Below, piece after piece: positions 7,249 to 15,112 of a DNA stretch of 15,112 bases. Source of the DNA: Thiohalomonas sp. Lineage in GTDB: Bacteria; Pseudomonadota; Gammaproteobacteria; GRL18. The stretch is from positions 1 to 15,112 of the forward strand of contig JAIVER010000005.1 of NCBI GenBank assembly GCA_023864145.1. Reading direction: 5' to 3'. The notes beneath the pieces were generated by a model. The model searched no databases and had not been told where the DNA came from. It was given only the letters and a program-made list of their open reading frames with translations. The position numbers were made by a program, and so were the translations under genes. The first letter of the stretch is position 1, and each line of letters opens with the position of its first letter.

Positions 7249-8406
7249 ATGAGAATACAAAAACGCAATCATTTACCTAAAACCCGTCGCTGGGTTGTTA
7301 AAATCGGCAGTGCTTTACTGACCAATGACGGCAGTGGACTGGACTATGAGGCCATTACGCTTTGGGTAAAGCAAATGGCGGATTTAATTGGTGCTTCTGC
7401 CCGGAGTGATTCATCTCAGGAGGCCATTGAAATTGTTTTAGTGTCTTCCGGCGCTGTTGCTGAAGGCATGAAGCGCATGGGGTGGAAGATTCGCCCTGAT
7501 TCACTTTACAAACTTCAGGCCGCCGCCGCCGTAGGCCAGATGGGTCTTGTTCAGGCGTATGAATCCCAATTTCAAAAGCATAACCTACATACTGCACAGA
7601 TCCTGCTCACTCACGATGATTTATCTAATCGCACACGTTACCTCAATGCCCGTTCAGTGTTGTTAAAACTCATTACTCTGGGGATTGTTCCCGTGCTTAA
7701 TGAAAATGATACCGTAGTCACGGATGAAATTCGTTTTGGTGATAATGATACTCTGGCTGCTCTGGTTGCTAATCTGATTGATGCTGACTTACTGGTTATA
7801 TTAACGGATCAGCAAGGCATGTTTGATAGTGATCCCAGGCATAATCAGCAGGCTAAATTATTAACAGAAGTGGATGCAGTGGATCCTGAGCTGGATAATA
7901 TGGCGGGTGATAGCAAAGGAGTTCTGGGTCGTGGAGGTATGGCGACCAAGCTGAGAGCTGCCCGTCTGGCTGCCCGTTCTGGTGTGGCAACGATTATTGC
8001 TTCGGGTCATGAAGATAATGTCCTGAACCGAATTTATCAGGGTGAACAGATTGGTACACTGCTGATGGCTAATCATGCGCCATTACTGGCAAGGAAACAG
8101 TGGCTGGCAGGACACCTGCAAATGAAAGGTGAACTGATACTTGATAAGGGGGCGGCTAATGTCCTTAAAAGCAAAGGCTCCAGCTTATTGGCTGTTGGTG
8201 TTAAAGATGTTATTGGTCAATTTTCACGGGGTGATATGGTTGCCTGTGTGGATGAAGACGGGCGGGAAGTCGCACGCGGACTCATAAACTACGATAGTGA
8301 TGAAACTGGAAAAATCAAAGGCTATGCCACTAATAAGATTGCCGAAATCTTAGGTTATATTGATGAGCCGGAATTAATTCATAGAGATAATCTGGTGGTT
8401 ATTTAA
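7249..8406 (+). CDS. proB: Glutamate 5-kinase (ProB) with C-terminal PUA domain
   Basis: ProB phosphorylates glutamate to gamma-glutamyl phosphate, the first step of proline synthesis, and is normally feedback-inhibited by proline. The amino-acid-kinase domain covers about residues 10-265: [43 protein letters not shown], and [19 protein letters not shown] with the conserved Lys. A PUA domain follows at about 285-370 ([18 protein letters not shown]). The 385-residue length and HRDNLVV terminus match Pseudomonas ProB. No good ribosome binding site precedes the ATG, which follows a T run; the nearest purine stretch is about 17 bases away, so the start is less certain than the function. The partner proA is not in the window. 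Confidence 0.94.
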   Translation: MRIQKRNHLPKTRRWVVKIGSALLTNDGSGLDYEAITLWVKQMADLIGASARSDSSQEAIEIVLVSSGAVAEGMKRMGWKIRPDSLYKLQAAAAVGQMGLVQAYESQFQKHNLHTAQILLTHDDLSNRTRYLNARSVLLKLITLGIVPVLNENDTVVTDEIRFGDNDTLAALVANLIDADLLVILTDQQGMFDSDPRHNQQAKLLTEVDAVDPELDNMAGDSKGVLGRGGMATKLRAARLAARSGVATIIASGHEDNVLNRIYQGEQIGTLLMANHAPLLARKQWLAGHLQMKGELILDKGAANVLKSKGSSLLAVGVKDVIGQFSRGDMVACVDEDGREVARGLINYDSDETGKIKGYATNKIAEILGYIDEPELIHRDNLVVI

Positions 8407-8468
8407 TCACTATTATTTCAGTTTGAACTAATGATTGTTTATTGCTTTTAGTAAGCAAAAGAAAGCAC

Positions 8469-8497
8469 TTGATCTTTCGTTGGAAATATCGGATAAT
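8469..8497 (+). promoter_or_regulatory. Probable promoter of rpsT
   Basis: TTGATC at 8469-8474, a 17-base spacer and GATAAT at 8492-8497 form a good sigma-70-type match in the proB-rpsT gap. The predicted leader is about 58 bases. Confidence 0.65.
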
Positions 8498-8561
8498 CTC
8501 CCGCTTTCAAAATTAGCCGTATAAGTTTGATACAAATTAATAAATTTCAGGAGTAAGACCA

Positions 8562-8825
8562 TTGGCAAATTCACCACAAGCTAAAAAACGTGCGCGTCAG
8601 GCAGTTAAACATCGTACCAGAAACGTTGCTAAACGTTCTGAGTTCCGTACCGTACTTAAACATACAGTTTCTGTAATTGATACAGGTGACAAAGAGTCTG
8701 CAGTCAGCGCACTTAAAGCTGCAACACCTGTGATTGACAGCATGGTTAGCAAGGGTCTTATCCACAAAAACAAGGCTGCTCGTCATAAGAGCCGTCTGAA
8801 TGCCAGAATCAAAGCTCTAGGCTAA
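8562..8825 (+). CDS. rpsT: Small ribosomal subunit protein bS20, UUG start
   Basis: S20 is a helical 16S rRNA-binding protein. The 87 residues begin (M)ANSPQAKKRARQ and include HKNKAARHKSRLNARI near the C-terminus, the standard signature and length. The start is TTG, fixed by the conserved N-terminus and by AGGAG at 8549-8553, eight bases upstream. E. coli rpsT also starts with UUG, and that weak start is known to matter for autogenous control. The gene has its own promoter and terminator, so it is a single-gene unit within the cluster. Confidence 0.96.
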   Translation: MANSPQAKKRARQAVKHRTRNVAKRSEFRTVLKHTVSVIDTGDKESAVSALKAATPVIDSMVSKGLIHKNKAARHKSRLNARIKALG

Positions 8826-8842
8826 GCTTTTTTTAATAAGAG

Positions 8843-8864
8843 AAGTTTTTAATAAGAAAAACTT
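8843..8864 (+). other. Small A/T-rich hairpin downstream of rpsT
   Basis: AAGTTTTT (8843-8850) and AAAAACTT (8857-8864) form an 8-base stem with a 6-base loop. There is no T tract after it, so it is not a classical terminator; it could protect the rpsT mRNA end or be chance in AT-rich sequence. Confidence 0.35.
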
Positions 8865-8958
8865 TGCTAAAAGAGATACTCACTAAAGAGCATTATACTT
8901 GCTAAATATCTTGAGAACGCATCGTTGAAAACGAAAGAGTACAATCTTAAAAGCTAAC

Positions 8959-8996
8959 AAAAAAGCCGGACTTTATGAGTTCGGCTTTTTTGTTTT
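8959..8996 (+). terminator. Rho-independent terminator after rpsT, 24 bases before murJ
   Basis: GCCGGACT (8965-8972) pairs with AGTTCGGC (8978-8985), including one G-U pair, around a 5-base loop. It is flanked by six A and at least six T, giving a bidirectional shape. It lies only about 24 bases from the murJ start codon. Confidence 0.9.
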
Positions 8997-9019
8997 AAGT
9001 CAGTTTCCATCAGAGCGGA

Positions 9020-10585
9020 ATGAGTCTTAAATTGTTTAAATCCACCCTTATCGTCAGTGCGATGACATTACTTTCCCGCATATTGGGTTTTATACGGGAT
9101 GTGATTTTTGCTCGTGAGTTTGCCGCATCTGCGGGTATGGATGCCTTTTTAATTGCGTTTAAAATCCCCAATTTTATGCGTCGTTTATTTGCTGAAGGTG
9201 CATTTAATCAGGTATTTGTACCGACACTGGGTGAGTACAAAGAAAAAAAAGATAAGCAAGCCGTTAAAGATCTTATCCAGCATGTTTCTGGTACTCTGGG
9301 CGGCTGGCTGTTTATTATTACCCTGATTGCTGTTATTGCTGCCCCGATTGTCATTATGATCTTTGCTCCGGGTTACCTGGAACAACAAAATCAGTCCAAA
9401 TACGAATTAACCGTTAATTTATTGCGCATCACCTTCCCCTATATTCTGTTTATTTCTTTGGTAGCTTTTGCCGGGGGCATTTTAAATACCTATCAGCAAT
9501 TTGCGGTGCCAGCATTTACCCCGGTTTTGCTGAATGTGGTGTTAATTTCAGCCGTTTACTGGATTGTACCAATGATGGATGAACCTGTAATGGGGTTGGC
9601 TATTGGTGTTTTCCTGGCGGGTTTATTACAGTTATTATTTCAACTGCCTTTTATCGCGCGCATGGGCTTTCTCAGCTGGCCTCGCTGGGATACACAGCAT
9701 GCGGGGGTTAAAAAAATACTGAAGCTTATGTTGCCGGCCATATTTGGTGCCTCGGTAGCACAGATTAATTTACTACTGGATACTATTATTGCCTCATTGC
9801 TGGTGACCGGTAGTATTTCATGGCTCTATTATTCTGACCGACTAATGGAATTTCCGCTGGGTATTTTGGGTGTAGCGCTGGCAACGGTTATTTTACCCAG
9901 TTTAACTAAGCAGCATGTGAGTGATTCTAAAGAGCAATTTTCAGCCACTCTGGATAAAGCCATTCGTTGGGTGATATACCTGGGAGTGGCTTCTGCAGTG
10001 GGCTTATTTATGCTGGCGGCACCGATCATTACCACCTTATTCGGCAGTGATAAATTTCTTAAACGTGATATTGAGATGTCCGCCATGAGTCTGATGGCTT
10101 ATAGTTTTGGTCTGGTGGGCTTTATTCTGGTAAAAGTTCTCTTACCCGGCTTTTATTCGCGTCAGGATACTAAAACACCGCTCAAAATAGGGATTGCAGC
10201 GCTGATTGTTAATATGGTGTTCAATATTGCTATTGTTGTTCCCTGGTTTTTACTGGATTATCCCGGTGCTCATGCCGGTCTGGCCATTGCTACCTCGATC
10301 TCTGCATTTACTAATGCCTTTTTGCTTTATCGCTGGCTGCGTAAACATGAAGTCTATTGGCCGGCAAAAGGCTGGGGCAAAGTCTGGTTACAAGTTATTG
10401 TGGCTAATAGTGTGATGCTGATGGTGTTATGGCTGACAAAATATGAACTGGAGCAATGGTTGAACTGGCCGACATCAGAGCGAATTATGCAACTGCTATT
10501 GAGTATTACTTTGGCAATAGCGGCCTATTTCGCCTGTCTGTTTATTCTTGGTGTCAGAAAACGAAATTTTTTCCCCACGAAATAA
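9020..10585 (+). CDS. murJ: Lipid II flippase MurJ (MviN), MOP superfamily
   Basis: MurJ moves lipid II across the inner membrane for peptidoglycan synthesis. The 521-residue hydrophobic protein fits 14 membrane segments. Family signatures include STLIVSAMTLLSRILGFIRD near residue 8, AFLIAFKIPNFMRRLFAEGAF near 42 with conserved arginines, WLYYSDRLMEFPLGILG near 270 and LLPGFYSRQDTKTPLKI near 375. Arginines corresponding to the functional cavity residues of E. coli MurJ appear present. The ribosome binding site is weak. The close upstream terminator means expression depends on readthrough or an undetected promoter before the hairpin. ribF follows after a 474-base gap filled with palindromic repeats. 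Confidence 0.95.
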   Translation: MSLKLFKSTLIVSAMTLLSRILGFIRDVIFAREFAASAGMDAFLIAFKIPNFMRRLFAEGAFNQVFVPTLGEYKEKKDKQAVKDLIQHVSGTLGGWLFIITLIAVIAAPIVIMIFAPGYLEQQNQSKYELTVNLLRITFPYILFISLVAFAGGILNTYQQFAVPAFTPVLLNVVLISAVYWIVPMMDEPVMGLAIGVFLAGLLQLLFQLPFIARMGFLSWPRWDTQHAGVKKILKLMLPAIFGASVAQINLLLDTIIASLLVTGSISWLYYSDRLMEFPLGILGVALATVILPSLTKQHVSDSKEQFSATLDKAIRWVIYLGVASAVGLFMLAAPIITTLFGSDKFLKRDIEMSAMSLMAYSFGLVGFILVKVLLPGFYSRQDTKTPLKIGIAALIVNMVFNIAIVVPWFLLDYPGAHAGLAIATSISAFTNAFLLYRWLRKHEVYWPAKGWGKVWLQVIVANSVMLMVLWLTKYELEQWLNWPTSERIMQLLLSITLAIAAYFACLFILGVRKRNFFPTK

Positions 10586-10615
10586 AAACAGTCCTACTTT
10601 AGTCCAGCAATGTAT

Positions 10616-10780
10616 AAAGCCACGTAACTATTCAGTGTGTATTTCTAAATAACGCTTGTTAAGCCCATGGTTGCTTATTTTTCTAACTTTGAAAACTCGC
10701 TGCGCTCAGACAATCAAAGTCAGAAAAATAAGCAACCATGGGTTTTTTGTAAATAATATGCTGAATAGTTACAAATCCAC
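10616..10780. mobile_element. 149-bp MITE-like element with 12-bp ends and 8-bp flanking repeats (IS66-type signature)
   Basis: The ends GTAACTATTCAG (10624-10635) and CTGAATAGTTAC (10761-10772) are perfect inverted repeats. They are flanked by AAAGCCAC (10616-10623) and AAATCCAC (10773-10780), direct repeats identical at 7 of 8 bases. IS66-family elements are known to begin with GTAA and to duplicate 8 bases, so this looks like a non-autonomous IS66-type insertion. It has no coding capacity. Inside is a further long hairpin at 10661-10745. The IS66 link rests on only four end bases and the duplication length. Confidence 0.65.
10661..10745 (+). repeat. Near-perfect 32-bp hairpin inside the MITE-like element; possible murJ terminator
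   Basis: Arm 10661-10692 pairs with 10714-10745, with one G-U pair and one A-C mismatch, around a 21-base loop containing CTCGCTGCGCTCAG. The arm core is CCATGGTTGCTTATTTTTCT. Six T follow the core stem, so the transcript could terminate here, about 160 bases after murJ. Confidence 0.75.
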
Positions 10781-10828
10781 ATAAGAAAAAAAGGTTTAAA
10801 TCACCGATTTCTGTGTTGTAAGAACTTG

Positions 10829-10923
10829 AACCTAAATTAATCAGTTGAATCTCCAGCACGTCTCCTCATGGAGCCTACTTTTGGTGATCGCTCTCGCTAC
10901 GATTCAACTGATTAATTTAGGTT
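10829..10923. repeat. 95-bp palindromic element with perfect 23-bp inverted repeats
   Basis: Bases 10829-10851 are the exact reverse complement of 10901-10923; the arm begins AACCTAAATTAATCAG and ends TTGAATC. The 49-base loop contains CTCC-TCAT-GGAG and CTCGCTACG. No target duplication is obvious. It may be another MITE or an interspersed palindrome; it has no coding potential. Confidence 0.75.
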
Positions 10924-11014
10924 GAAAGAGGTTGCTATTCCTGCGTTCTTCGGCAATTTATCCTCATTTTTCTTTATGCATATTTATGCGTTGGTGTACT
11001 AGGTCTTCATATTG

Positions 11015-11036
11015 TTGTAAACTTACGGGTTTACAA
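11015..11036. other. Small inverted repeat just upstream of ribF
   Basis: TTGTAAAC (11015-11022) and GTTTACAA (11029-11036) are perfect inverted repeats with a 6-base loop, 23 bases before the ribF start. It is followed by A, not T, so it is not a terminator for ribF-direction transcription. It could be an operator or leader hairpin, or chance. The rest of 10924-11059 shows no gene and no FMN riboswitch that I can recognise. Confidence 0.3.
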
Positions 11037-11059
11037 AAAACAGAGTACGAGACTAAGAA

Positions 11060-12061
11060 ATGGAAATAATTCGTGGCTTACACAATCTAAGCAAGCAGAA
11101 ACAGCGCTGTGTGGCGACGATAGGCAATTTTGATGGTGTGCATAGCGGTCATCAGTATATTTTGTCACAATTGAGTAAAAAAGCTCGGGCTGATCAACTG
11201 CCTTCTATAGTGATCACCTTTGAACCACAGGCACAGGAATTCTTTGTACCGCAACGTTCTCCTGCCCGCTTAACCCGCTTCAGAGATAAAGCGGAAGTGA
11301 TTGCTGATTGTGGTATTGATAAATTACTGGTGATTCATTTTAATGAATCATTTTCTCAACTTACAGCCGAGCATTTTGTACAGCAAATCCTGATAGATAA
11401 ACTGGCTGTTAACTATCTGCAAGTAGGCGATGACTTTCAATTTGGTAAAGATCGCGGAGGTAGTTTTGCGATACTGCTTGAAAGTGCTAAAGAATTTAGC
11501 TTTGAAGTGGAAAATACTCCGACTTTTGCCATTGATAATGAAAGAGTCAGCAGTACTCGTATCCGGCAAGCTTTAGAAGCCGGTAATATGGACCTGACCA
11601 GACAATTGTTAAAACGTTCTTATTCGATGTCGGGTCATGTTCAGCATGGTGCTAAGCGGGGTCGAACCATTAGCTTTCCCACAGCTAATGTTCCCCTGCA
11701 TCGTGAAACTCCGGCAGTGTCAGGCGTATTTTCGGTCAGATTATGGGGTAAAGACCTGGGGATATGTAAAAATACTATTGATGCCGACGTAAAAGAAACT
11801 AATGATGCCCGTCGTCAGGGAAAGTATGCTCCTCAGGGAATTAACGGCATCGCAAATATCGGTTATCGACCAACAGTCGATGGTCAAAAAGGTTTGTTGG
11901 AAGTTCATCTTTTCGATTTTAAAGGTGATCTTTATGGCAAACTGGTACATGTGAATTTTTTACATAAAATTAGAGATGAGATGAAGTTTGATTCTTTTGA
12001 GATATTAAAAGAACAAATACTAAAAGATGTGGTTGAGGCAAAGGCTTATTTTTCCAAATAG
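11060..12061 (+). CDS. ribF: Bifunctional riboflavin kinase / FAD synthetase (RibF)
   Basis: RibF makes FMN from riboflavin and FAD from FMN. The N-terminal adenylyltransferase domain (about residues 1-180) carries ATIGNFDGVHSGHQ near residue 19, VITFEPQ and SSTRIRQAL. The C-terminal kinase domain (about 190-333) has GRTISFPTANV near 203, IANIGYRPTV near 261 and LLEVHLFDFKGDLYG. At 333 residues it is about 20 longer than E. coli RibF. The extra sequence is a hydrophilic insert at about 229-258 (starting KDLGICKNTIDADV and including ARRQGKYAPQ), between GVFSVRLWG and NGIANIG in the kinase domain. The ribosome binding site is weak. ribF lies 51 bases before ileS, as in related genomes. Confidence 0.94.
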   Translation: MEIIRGLHNLSKQKQRCVATIGNFDGVHSGHQYILSQLSKKARADQLPSIVITFEPQAQEFFVPQRSPARLTRFRDKAEVIADCGIDKLLVIHFNESFSQLTAEHFVQQILIDKLAVNYLQVGDDFQFGKDRGGSFAILLESAKEFSFEVENTPTFAIDNERVSSTRIRQALEAGNMDLTRQLLKRSYSMSGHVQHGAKRGRTISFPTANVPLHRETPAVSGVFSVRLWGKDLGICKNTIDADVKETNDARRQGKYAPQGINGIANIGYRPTVDGQKGLLEVHLFDFKGDLYGKLVHVNFLHKIRDEMKFDSFEILKEQILKDVVEAKAYFSK

Positions 12062-12112
12062 CCCCTTAGACAAAAATTGAGTCAAAAAATTTAGACGTAA
12101 AGTGAGAACCTT

Positions 12113-14929
12113 GTGAGCAAGAAAAATATCTATAAAGATACCTTGAATTTACCAAAAACAAAATTCGCCATGAAGGCAAATCTGGCTCAGCGCGAACCCG
12201 GTATGCTGGCACAATGGGAAGAAAGTGGTATTTACAAAAAATTGCGAGAAGAAGCGGCTGGACGCCCCAAATTTATTCTTCATGACGGCCCTCCTTATGC
12301 TAATGGTAATATTCATATTGGCCATGCTGTTAATAAAATATTAAAAGATATTATTATCAAGTCTCAGACTCTGGGCGGCTATGATGCACCCTATATTCCC
12401 GGATGGGATTGTCATGGTCTGCCTATCGAACTTAATGTTGAGAAAAAACTAGGCAAGGCCGGTGTTAAGGTTGATGCCAAGACCTTCCGTAATGGCTGCC
12501 GCGATTATGCGCGTAAACAGGTGGACGGACAAAAAGAAGATTTTAAACGTCTGGGTGTGATGGGTGATTGGGACAATCCTTATCTCACTATGGATTTTAA
12601 TTTTGAAGCCAATATTATCCGTACCCTGGGCAAAATTATTGATAAGGGACATCTGCATAAAGGTTCCAAGCCAGTGCACTGGTGTACTGATTGCGGTTCT
12701 GCTCTGGCCGAAGCAGAAGTTGAATATGAAGATAAAAAATCACCAGCCATTGATGTACGTTTTAAAGTACTGGACAAGTCAGCGGTATTAGAACAATTTG
12801 CTGCCGCAGACAGCAGTGATCAGCCTATTAATGCCGTTATCTGGACAACAACACCTTGGACCCTGCCTGCCAATCAGGCTGTTGCTCTGCATGCTGAATT
12901 TGAGTATGTACTGGTTAAAACCGATAGTGAGATCTTGATATTAGCAGAAGATCTTTATGAAAGTGCCTTGCAGCGTTACGGCGTAGAAAATTTTGCAATA
13001 TTGGGTCGTTGTAAGGGAGGTCAATTAGAGCATCAGCAATTACAACACCCATTTTATAAGCGTCAGGTGCCTGTGATTCTGGGTGATCACGTTACTAAAG
13101 ATTCAGGTACCGGTGCTGTACACACAGCTCCCGGACATGGTCAGGAAGATTATATTATCGGTATGAAATATGATCTGGAAGTCGATAATCCTGTGGGTGC
13201 GAATGGCTGTTTTGTTACTGGTACACCTTTATTTGCAGGGCAGTATGTATTCAAGGCTAACCCTCTGGTGTTAGATGTTTTAAAAGAAAAGGGTGCATTG
13301 CTCAATCATGAAGAATTGCTGCATAGCTATCCTCATTGCTGGCGCCATAAAACCCCGATTATTTTCCGTGCGACACCACAATGGTTTATCAGCATGGATC
13401 AAGCCGGCTTGCGTCAGTTAGGCACCGAAGCGGCAAGAAAAACAGTCTGGCTGCCCGACTGGGGTAAGGCTCGTATTGAAGGGATGTTGGAAAATCGTCC
13501 CGACTGGTGTATTTCCCGACAACGAACCTGGGGTGTGCCCATTACACTGTTTGTCCATAATGAGACACAGGAACTGCATCCCGATACCTCCGCTCTGATT
13601 GAAAAAGTCGCTTTGCGAGTGGCTCAAAACGCTATTGATGACTGGTTTGAATTAGATGCCTCGGAACTTATTGGTGATGATGCAAAAAATTACACTAAAG
13701 TGGTTGATACACTGGATGTCTGGTTTGATTCAGGCGTTTCTCATGCCTGCGTGATCAATGAGCGTGAAGAATTACAATTTCCGGCTGATTTGTATCTTGA
13801 AGGCTCTGATCAGCATCGAGGGTGGTTTCAGTCCTCATTACTGACCTCAGTAGCGGTTAATGATGTGGCACCGTATAAAGAAGTGCTGACTCATGGCTTT
13901 GTCGTGGATGCACAGGGTAAAAAAATGTCCAAATCCAGGGGCAATGTCATCGCACCACAAAAAATAATGAAAACTCTGGGTGCAGACATTCTCAGACTTT
14001 GGGTGTCCTCAACAGACTATACCGGTGAAATAACGGTTTCGGATGAAATTTTAAAGCGCACCGCCGATACTTATCGTCGTATTCGTAATACGGCACGTTT
14101 TATTCTGGCTAATCTGGATGGTTTTGAGCCTGCTCAAAACAGTGTGTCTGTGGAACAAATGCTGCCGCTTGATCGCTGGATCACAGTTAAGGCAGAATAT
14201 TTGCAACAGGAAATTATTGCCGCTTATGAGCAATATGATTTTCATATCGTCTATCAAAAAGTCCACAATTTCTGTGCTATGGACCTCGGTGCTTTTTATC
14301 TGGATGTTATTAAAGATCGCCAGTACACTACACAGCCTGATAGTGTTGCCAGACGTTCAGCACAAACCGCATTGCATCATATTATTGAAGCCATGACACG
14401 CTGGATTGCGCCGATTCTGAGCTTTACTGCGGAAGAACTCTGGTCATTTATTCCAGGAGAGCATCCTGAGTCCGTTTTCTTTGAAACTTGGTATGCCTTT
14501 CCACTGGAAATTCAGGATGAAATGGATGATGACTACTGGCAGCAGGTTTTAAAAGTACGCGTTGCCTGTAGTAAAGAAATGGAAAAGTTGCGTATTGATA
14601 AGAGTATCGGCTCGTCCTTAGATGCAGAGATTGATCTTTATTGTGATGCGAAGATGAAAGACATTTTGAGTAAACTTGAAGATGAACTGCGTTTTGTACT
14701 CATCACTTCTGCTGTTCATCTGCATGATATTGCTGATAAACTAGCGGATGCGGTTAAGATTGAAGAGCTATCAGGCATTGCTCTCACAGTGAAAGCATCG
14801 GAACACACAAAATGTGTACGTTGCTGGCATCACTGTGAAGATGTGGGGAGTCATAGTGAACACCCTGAGCTGTGTGGACGCTGTGTTGATAATGTGGCGG
14901 GTGATGGTGAAGTACGCCATTTTGCTTAA
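12113..14929 (+). CDS. ileS: Isoleucyl-tRNA synthetase (IleS), GTG start
   Basis: IleS charges tRNA-Ile. The 938 residues equal the E. coli length. Visible features in order are [11 protein letters not shown] with HIGH at 68-71, the CP1 editing domain with [12 protein letters not shown] and [46 protein letters not shown] at 604-608, and a C-terminal zinc site with cysteines at 901, 904, 921 and 924 (CVRCW, CGRCV). These residue numbers are nearly identical to E. coli. This is the bacterial mupirocin-sensitive-type form by architecture; sensitivity itself cannot be read here. The GTG start is set by the conserved [17 protein letters not shown]-terminus; the ribosome binding site is poor (GAGA six bases upstream). 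The usual neighbour lspA does not follow: an IS630 element starts 10 bases past the stop. Confidence 0.97.
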   Translation: MSKKNIYKDTLNLPKTKFAMKANLAQREPGMLAQWEESGIYKKLREEAAGRPKFILHDGPPYANGNIHIGHAVNKILKDIIIKSQTLGGYDAPYIPGWDCHGLPIELNVEKKLGKAGVKVDAKTFRNGCRDYARKQVDGQKEDFKRLGVMGDWDNPYLTMDFNFEANIIRTLGKIIDKGHLHKGSKPVHWCTDCGSALAEAEVEYEDKKSPAIDVRFKVLDKSAVLEQFAAADSSDQPINAVIWTTTPWTLPANQAVALHAEFEYVLVKTDSEILILAEDLYESALQRYGVENFAILGRCKGGQLEHQQLQHPFYKRQVPVILGDHVTKDSGTGAVHTAPGHGQEDYIIGMKYDLEVDNPVGANGCFVTGTPLFAGQYVFKANPLVLDVLKEKGALLNHEELLHSYPHCWRHKTPIIFRATPQWFISMDQAGLRQLGTEAARKTVWLPDWGKARIEGMLENRPDWCISRQRTWGVPITLFVHNETQELHPDTSALIEKVALRVAQNAIDDWFELDASELIGDDAKNYTKVVDTLDVWFDSGVSHACVINEREELQFPADLYLEGSDQHRGWFQSSLLTSVAVNDVAPYKEVLTHGFVVDAQGKKMSKSRGNVIAPQKIMKTLGADILRLWVSSTDYTGEITVSDEILKRTADTYRRIRNTARFILANLDGFEPAQNSVSVEQMLPLDRWITVKAEYLQQEIIAAYEQYDFHIVYQKVHNFCAMDLGAFYLDVIKDRQYTTQPDSVARRSAQTALHHIIEAMTRWIAPILSFTAEELWSFIPGEHPESVFFETWYAFPLEIQDEMDDDYWQQVLKVRVACSKEMEKLRIDKSIGSSLDAEIDLYCDAKMKDILSKLEDELRFVLITSAVHLHDIADKLADAVKIEELSGIALTVKASEHTKCVRCWHHCEDVGSHSEHPELCGRCVDNVAGDGEVRHFA

Positions 14930-14939
14930 ATTTTTCACA

Positions 14940-15112
14940 TATACCCATGACCTATGAAAATGCTTGATTTTCATAGAGAAGAAGCTCTAAATTATCCAAT
15001 GACGCAAATTACTCTCACAGGCCATGAAAAATCAGCTCTAGAAATGCAAGATAAGCATTCTGGAAATGGAAAAGAACGAGATAGAATCAAAGCCATCCTA
15101 CTTTGCTCTGAA
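14940..15112 (+). mobile_element. IS630-family insertion sequence, left part, running off the window
   Basis: A TA at 14940-14941 is followed by the terminal repeat starting TACCCATGACCTATGAAAA (14942-14960). This equals both arms of the palindrome at 462-506. Bases 14952-14976 also form a subterminal hairpin, CTATGAAAA / TTTTCATAG with a TGCTTGA loop. A transposase frame follows. The right end is outside the window. Confidence 0.85.
14999..15112 (+). CDS. IS630-family transposase, N-terminal fragment (cut by the window end)
   Basis: The visible 38 residues start MTQITLTGHEKSALE and contain NGKERDRIKAILLCSE, the start of the helix-turn-helix DNA-binding region of IS630-family transposases, typically followed by a DDE domain. 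No good ribosome binding site precedes the ATG at 14999. The frame stays open upstream to an ATG at 14954 inside the terminal repeat (MKMLDFHREEALNYP), so translation might begin in the IS end. Whether the element is intact cannot be seen. It points in the same direction as ileS, so ileS readthrough could transcribe it. Confidence 0.8.
   Translation, partial: MTQITLTGHEKSALEMQDKHSGNGKERDRIKAILLCSE

Noticed and set aside
8442..8458. Terminator after proB (TTGCTT/AAGCAA hairpin)
   Set aside because: The stem is only six A/T-rich pairs and no T run follows on either strand.
10624..10923. CRISPR array or small RNA gene in the murJ-ribF gap
   Set aside because: The repeats are inverted pairs, not regularly spaced direct repeats, and no promoter with a defined RNA gene was recognised.
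10924..11059. FMN riboswitch ahead of ribF
   Set aside because: No conserved FMN-element core could be recognised; only a short 8-bp inverted repeat is present.
461..15112. Composite transposon carrying the whole housekeeping cluster between IS630 ends
   Set aside because: The gene order between them is the ancestral chromosomal order and the left IS is a decayed remnant, so independent insertions are far more likely.

Overview
The window looks like a chromosomal segment of a gammaproteobacterium with low-to-moderate GC. The order ispB (reverse) / rplU-rpmA-obgE-proB-rpsT-murJ-ribF-ileS is the arrangement known from Pseudomonas and related gammaproteobacteria. YcaO, IspB, FolX, RpsT (with a UUG start) and IleS all resemble their E. 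coli or Pseudomonas counterparts closely. I cannot name the genus.

Bases 1-1057 are a decayed, insertion-sequence-rich boundary. They hold the 3' part of an IS3-family transposase cut off at a TA site, a 45-bp palindrome made of two facing IS630-type ends, the frameshifted 3' end of an IS630-family transposase, and a reverse-strand pseudogene. The pseudogene resembles protein N-terminal glutamine amidohydrolase (NTAQ1/Nt_Gln_amidase). It has two compensating frameshifts and is cut by the IS630 end, so only part of it shows as an open frame.

Bases 1058-3856 carry ycaO, a possible 36-codon small ORF, folE and folX, probably one transcript. FolE plus FolX point to dihydromonapterin/tetrahydromonapterin synthesis. 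YcaO is the E. coli-type protein linked to ribosomal protein S12 methylthiolation, not a peptide-antibiotic YcaO. ispB (octaprenyl diphosphate synthase, quinone side chain) runs toward them and overlaps the folX stop codon.

Bases 4846-14929 are the translation and envelope cluster: L21 and L27 (rplU, rpmA) from a strong promoter and ending in a terminator; the ribosome-assembly GTPase obgE; glutamate 5-kinase proB; S20 (rpsT) with its own promoter, UUG start and terminator; the lipid II flippase murJ; the FAD synthetase ribF; and ileS. The murJ-ribF gap holds two palindromic elements. The first has 12-bp ends starting GTAA and flanking 8-bp direct repeats (7 of 8 identical), as expected for a non-autonomous IS66-type insertion. 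The second is a perfect 23-bp inverted repeat.

At 14940 an IS630-family element begins 10 bases after the ileS stop, where lspA is normally found. Its first 36 bases match the palindrome near 472-507 in inverted orientation. The window ends inside its transposase gene. No convincing new defence or biosynthetic system is present; the most informative novelties are the hidden amidase pseudogene, the chimeric IS junction and the small palindromic elements.
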